Below, piece by piece: positions 5,735 through 6,677 of a stretch of DNA of 6,677 nucleotides. Location of the stretch: contig JACCTF010000806.1 in NCBI GenBank assembly GCA_013812565.1, positions 1-6,677 on the forward strand. The letters are read 5' to 3'. The position numbers were made by a program, and so were the translations under genes. The notes under the pieces are model-generated. The model had not been told where the DNA came from. It ran no database searches and saw only the letters and a list, made by a program, of their open reading frames with translations. The DNA is from Pyrinomonadaceae bacterium. GTDB lineage: Bacteria; Acidobacteriota; Blastocatellia; Pyrinomonadales; Pyrinomonadaceae. Every line of letters starts with the position of its first letter. Positions within the stretch are counted from its first letter, which is position 1.

Positions 5735-6677
5735 CAGGGTATTGTCAGGTTGGCTGCCTTTGGCTTGACGTTGCCGGCGGTTCCGTTCCTTCGGAAATCG
5801 TTTAAGTTGTTGTTCGTGTCGGTACCGTTCGGGCTGCGAACCAAATCTCTGTTTGACGATGAGCTATCAAGAACAAAAACATCACCCTCACCGAATGTGT
5901 CAAACGGAGCGGGCAACGCCGTGTCAATGCGCTCTTTGTAAACTAAACCATCTAGCCGCACACCGCCTATCTCGATCTTGATGCCGCCCGCCGCGCTCGT
6001 CAAATCAAAGCCTTCGACTTCCGCGTTATAGTCCGCTGTGACACCAAAAGTACCCGCTCCGTTAACAATGAGAAAATAACCGCTTGGCATAATCAGCGTC
6101 CTGCCGCTCCCAACTGCGCCAGGCAAGACGACTGTGCGCGGCGAAACGCTGTCCGTCAAACGGAACGAAATGCTCAGACCGCTAATGTCAAACGTTTGAT
6201 TCGTCGTGTTGAAAAGTTCAATGAAGTCATGACGCGGCTGTGTAGTTGAGTCAGCAAAAGAGACAAGTGCTTCATTAATGATTACTTGCCCGGTAGTTGG
6301 AATCGGCGTCGAAGACGCGGCCTTGATGGTCAACAGAGATGCGTCTTCAATCCGGGCATTGTCACTTGGTCGCGTGTAGGTTGCAACAACTGTGACTGAT
6401 CCGGCCCCCGCACTGCGCACTGTTACGGTGTTAGGGGTTGACCGGATGATGCTCGCTGTGTTCGCAGTTGATTGGTTGCTGAGCGAGAAAATAAACAACG
6501 CATCTGAAATCACACTGCCGCTTGCGTCGCGTGCCGTGGCCGTAAGCGTAGCAGAATTACCGGCAGTGAGGATGACGGCTTCGGGTGTCAACTGGGCCGT
6601 CGCAACGACCGCTTTGATAGTGAGCGTCGCAGAAGATTGTTGACCGCCGGCGCGAGCGCGCACTTGTGTAGTTCCGG
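5734..6677 (-). CDS. Ig-like and lamin-tail-domain (LTD) protein, C-terminal part; 5' end beyond the window
   Basis: The frame is open to the right edge, so the true start lies outside; the in-frame GTG at 6663 is internal to a domain (GTTQVRARAGG) and is not a start. About 314 residues are visible. The first 20 or so close one bacterial Ig-like module, ending in SATLTIKA. A second complete module of about 90 residues follows (QLTPEAVILTAGNSATLTAT through SGSVTVVATY) and ends in the matching ASLLTIKA. After a Ser/Thr/Pro linker, a lamin-tail domain runs from GQVIINEALVSF, with the typical HDFIELFNTTNQTFDISGLSI, to an SSSNRDLVRSPNGTDTN type ending and NVKPKAANLTIP. LTD proteins of this kind are usually secreted or cell-surface and often accompany adhesion or nuclease domains; no catalytic domain, sorting motif or membrane anchor is visible here. 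It converges on thiG and shares its terminator. Confidence 0.85.
   Translation of the reverse strand, partial: GTTQVRARAGGQQSSATLTIKAVVATAQLTPEAVILTAGNSATLTATARDASGSVISDALFIFSLSNQSTANTASIIRSTPNTVTVRSAGAGSVTVVATYTRPSDNARIEDASLLTIKAASSTPIPTTGQVIINEALVSFADSTTQPRHDFIELFNTTNQTFDISGLSISFRLTDSVSPRTVVLPGAVGSGRTLIMPSGYFLIVNGAGTFGVTADYNAEVEGFDLTSAAGGIKIEIGGVRLDGLVYKERIDTALPAPFDTFGEGDVFVLDSSSSNRDLVRSPNGTDTNNNLNDFRRNGTAGNVKPKAANLTIP

Noticed and set aside
6643..6663. GTG at 6663 as the start of the lamin-tail-domain protein
   Set aside because: The frame is open to the window edge and the residues before it (GTTQ) continue an Ig-like module, so the gene is truncated by the window.

Overview
The window reads as a piece of a mesophilic bacterial chromosome of roughly even GC content. 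Five respiratory complex I genes lie on the minus strand. A small thiamin-biosynthesis cluster, led by an unrecognised gene, lies on the plus strand. The 3' part of a surface-type protein gene lies on the minus strand at the right edge. Separate (unfused) nuoC and nuoD, a lamin-tail-domain protein with bacterial Ig-like modules, degenerate ATTTCGGAATG / AGATTTGAG-type words between genes, and an N-terminal block that I associate from memory with unannotated acidobacterial proteins together suggest Acidobacteriota, perhaps Blastocatellia. That placement is an inference from content, not from a marker-gene comparison.

Positions 1-3478 (minus strand) hold nuoA-nuoB-nuoC-nuoD-nuoE in that transcriptional order, with nuoE running off the left edge. 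These encode the small membrane subunit (NuoA), the peripheral-arm subunits around cluster N2 and the quinone pocket (NuoB, NuoC, NuoD) and the [2Fe-2S] subunit of the NADH-input module (NuoE). Spacing is short (17, 48, about 44 and 101 nt) and a candidate extended -10 promoter lies upstream of nuoA, so they look like one operon. The two longest gaps are filled by short repeats that can fold in the mRNA, and one of them artificially extends the nuoD reading frame. NuoA, NuoB and NuoC carry extra hydrophilic tails.

Positions 3479-3736 are the divergent intergenic region, holding the nuo promoter, a weak candidate plus-strand promoter and a doubtful 60-codon ORF.

Positions 3737-5676 (plus strand) hold an unrecognised 269-residue protein (conserved-looking N-terminal block, Pro/Ser/Thr linker, Ig-like C-terminal domain), then thiS (16 nt later, TTG start) and thiG (115 nt later). 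ThiS carries sulfur as a C-terminal thiocarboxylate and ThiG uses it to build the thiazole phosphate of thiamin. The ThiS here ends Gly-Gly-Gly-Arg-Phe rather than Gly-Gly, so it would need trimming to work by the known mechanism. This is the most interesting single observation in the window.

Positions 5694-5734 hold a strong hairpin terminator between convergent thiG and the last gene. Positions 5734-6677 (minus strand) encode the C-terminal part of a protein with Ig-like modules followed by a lamin-tail domain. I found no tRNA, rRNA, CRISPR array, insertion sequence or riboswitch.
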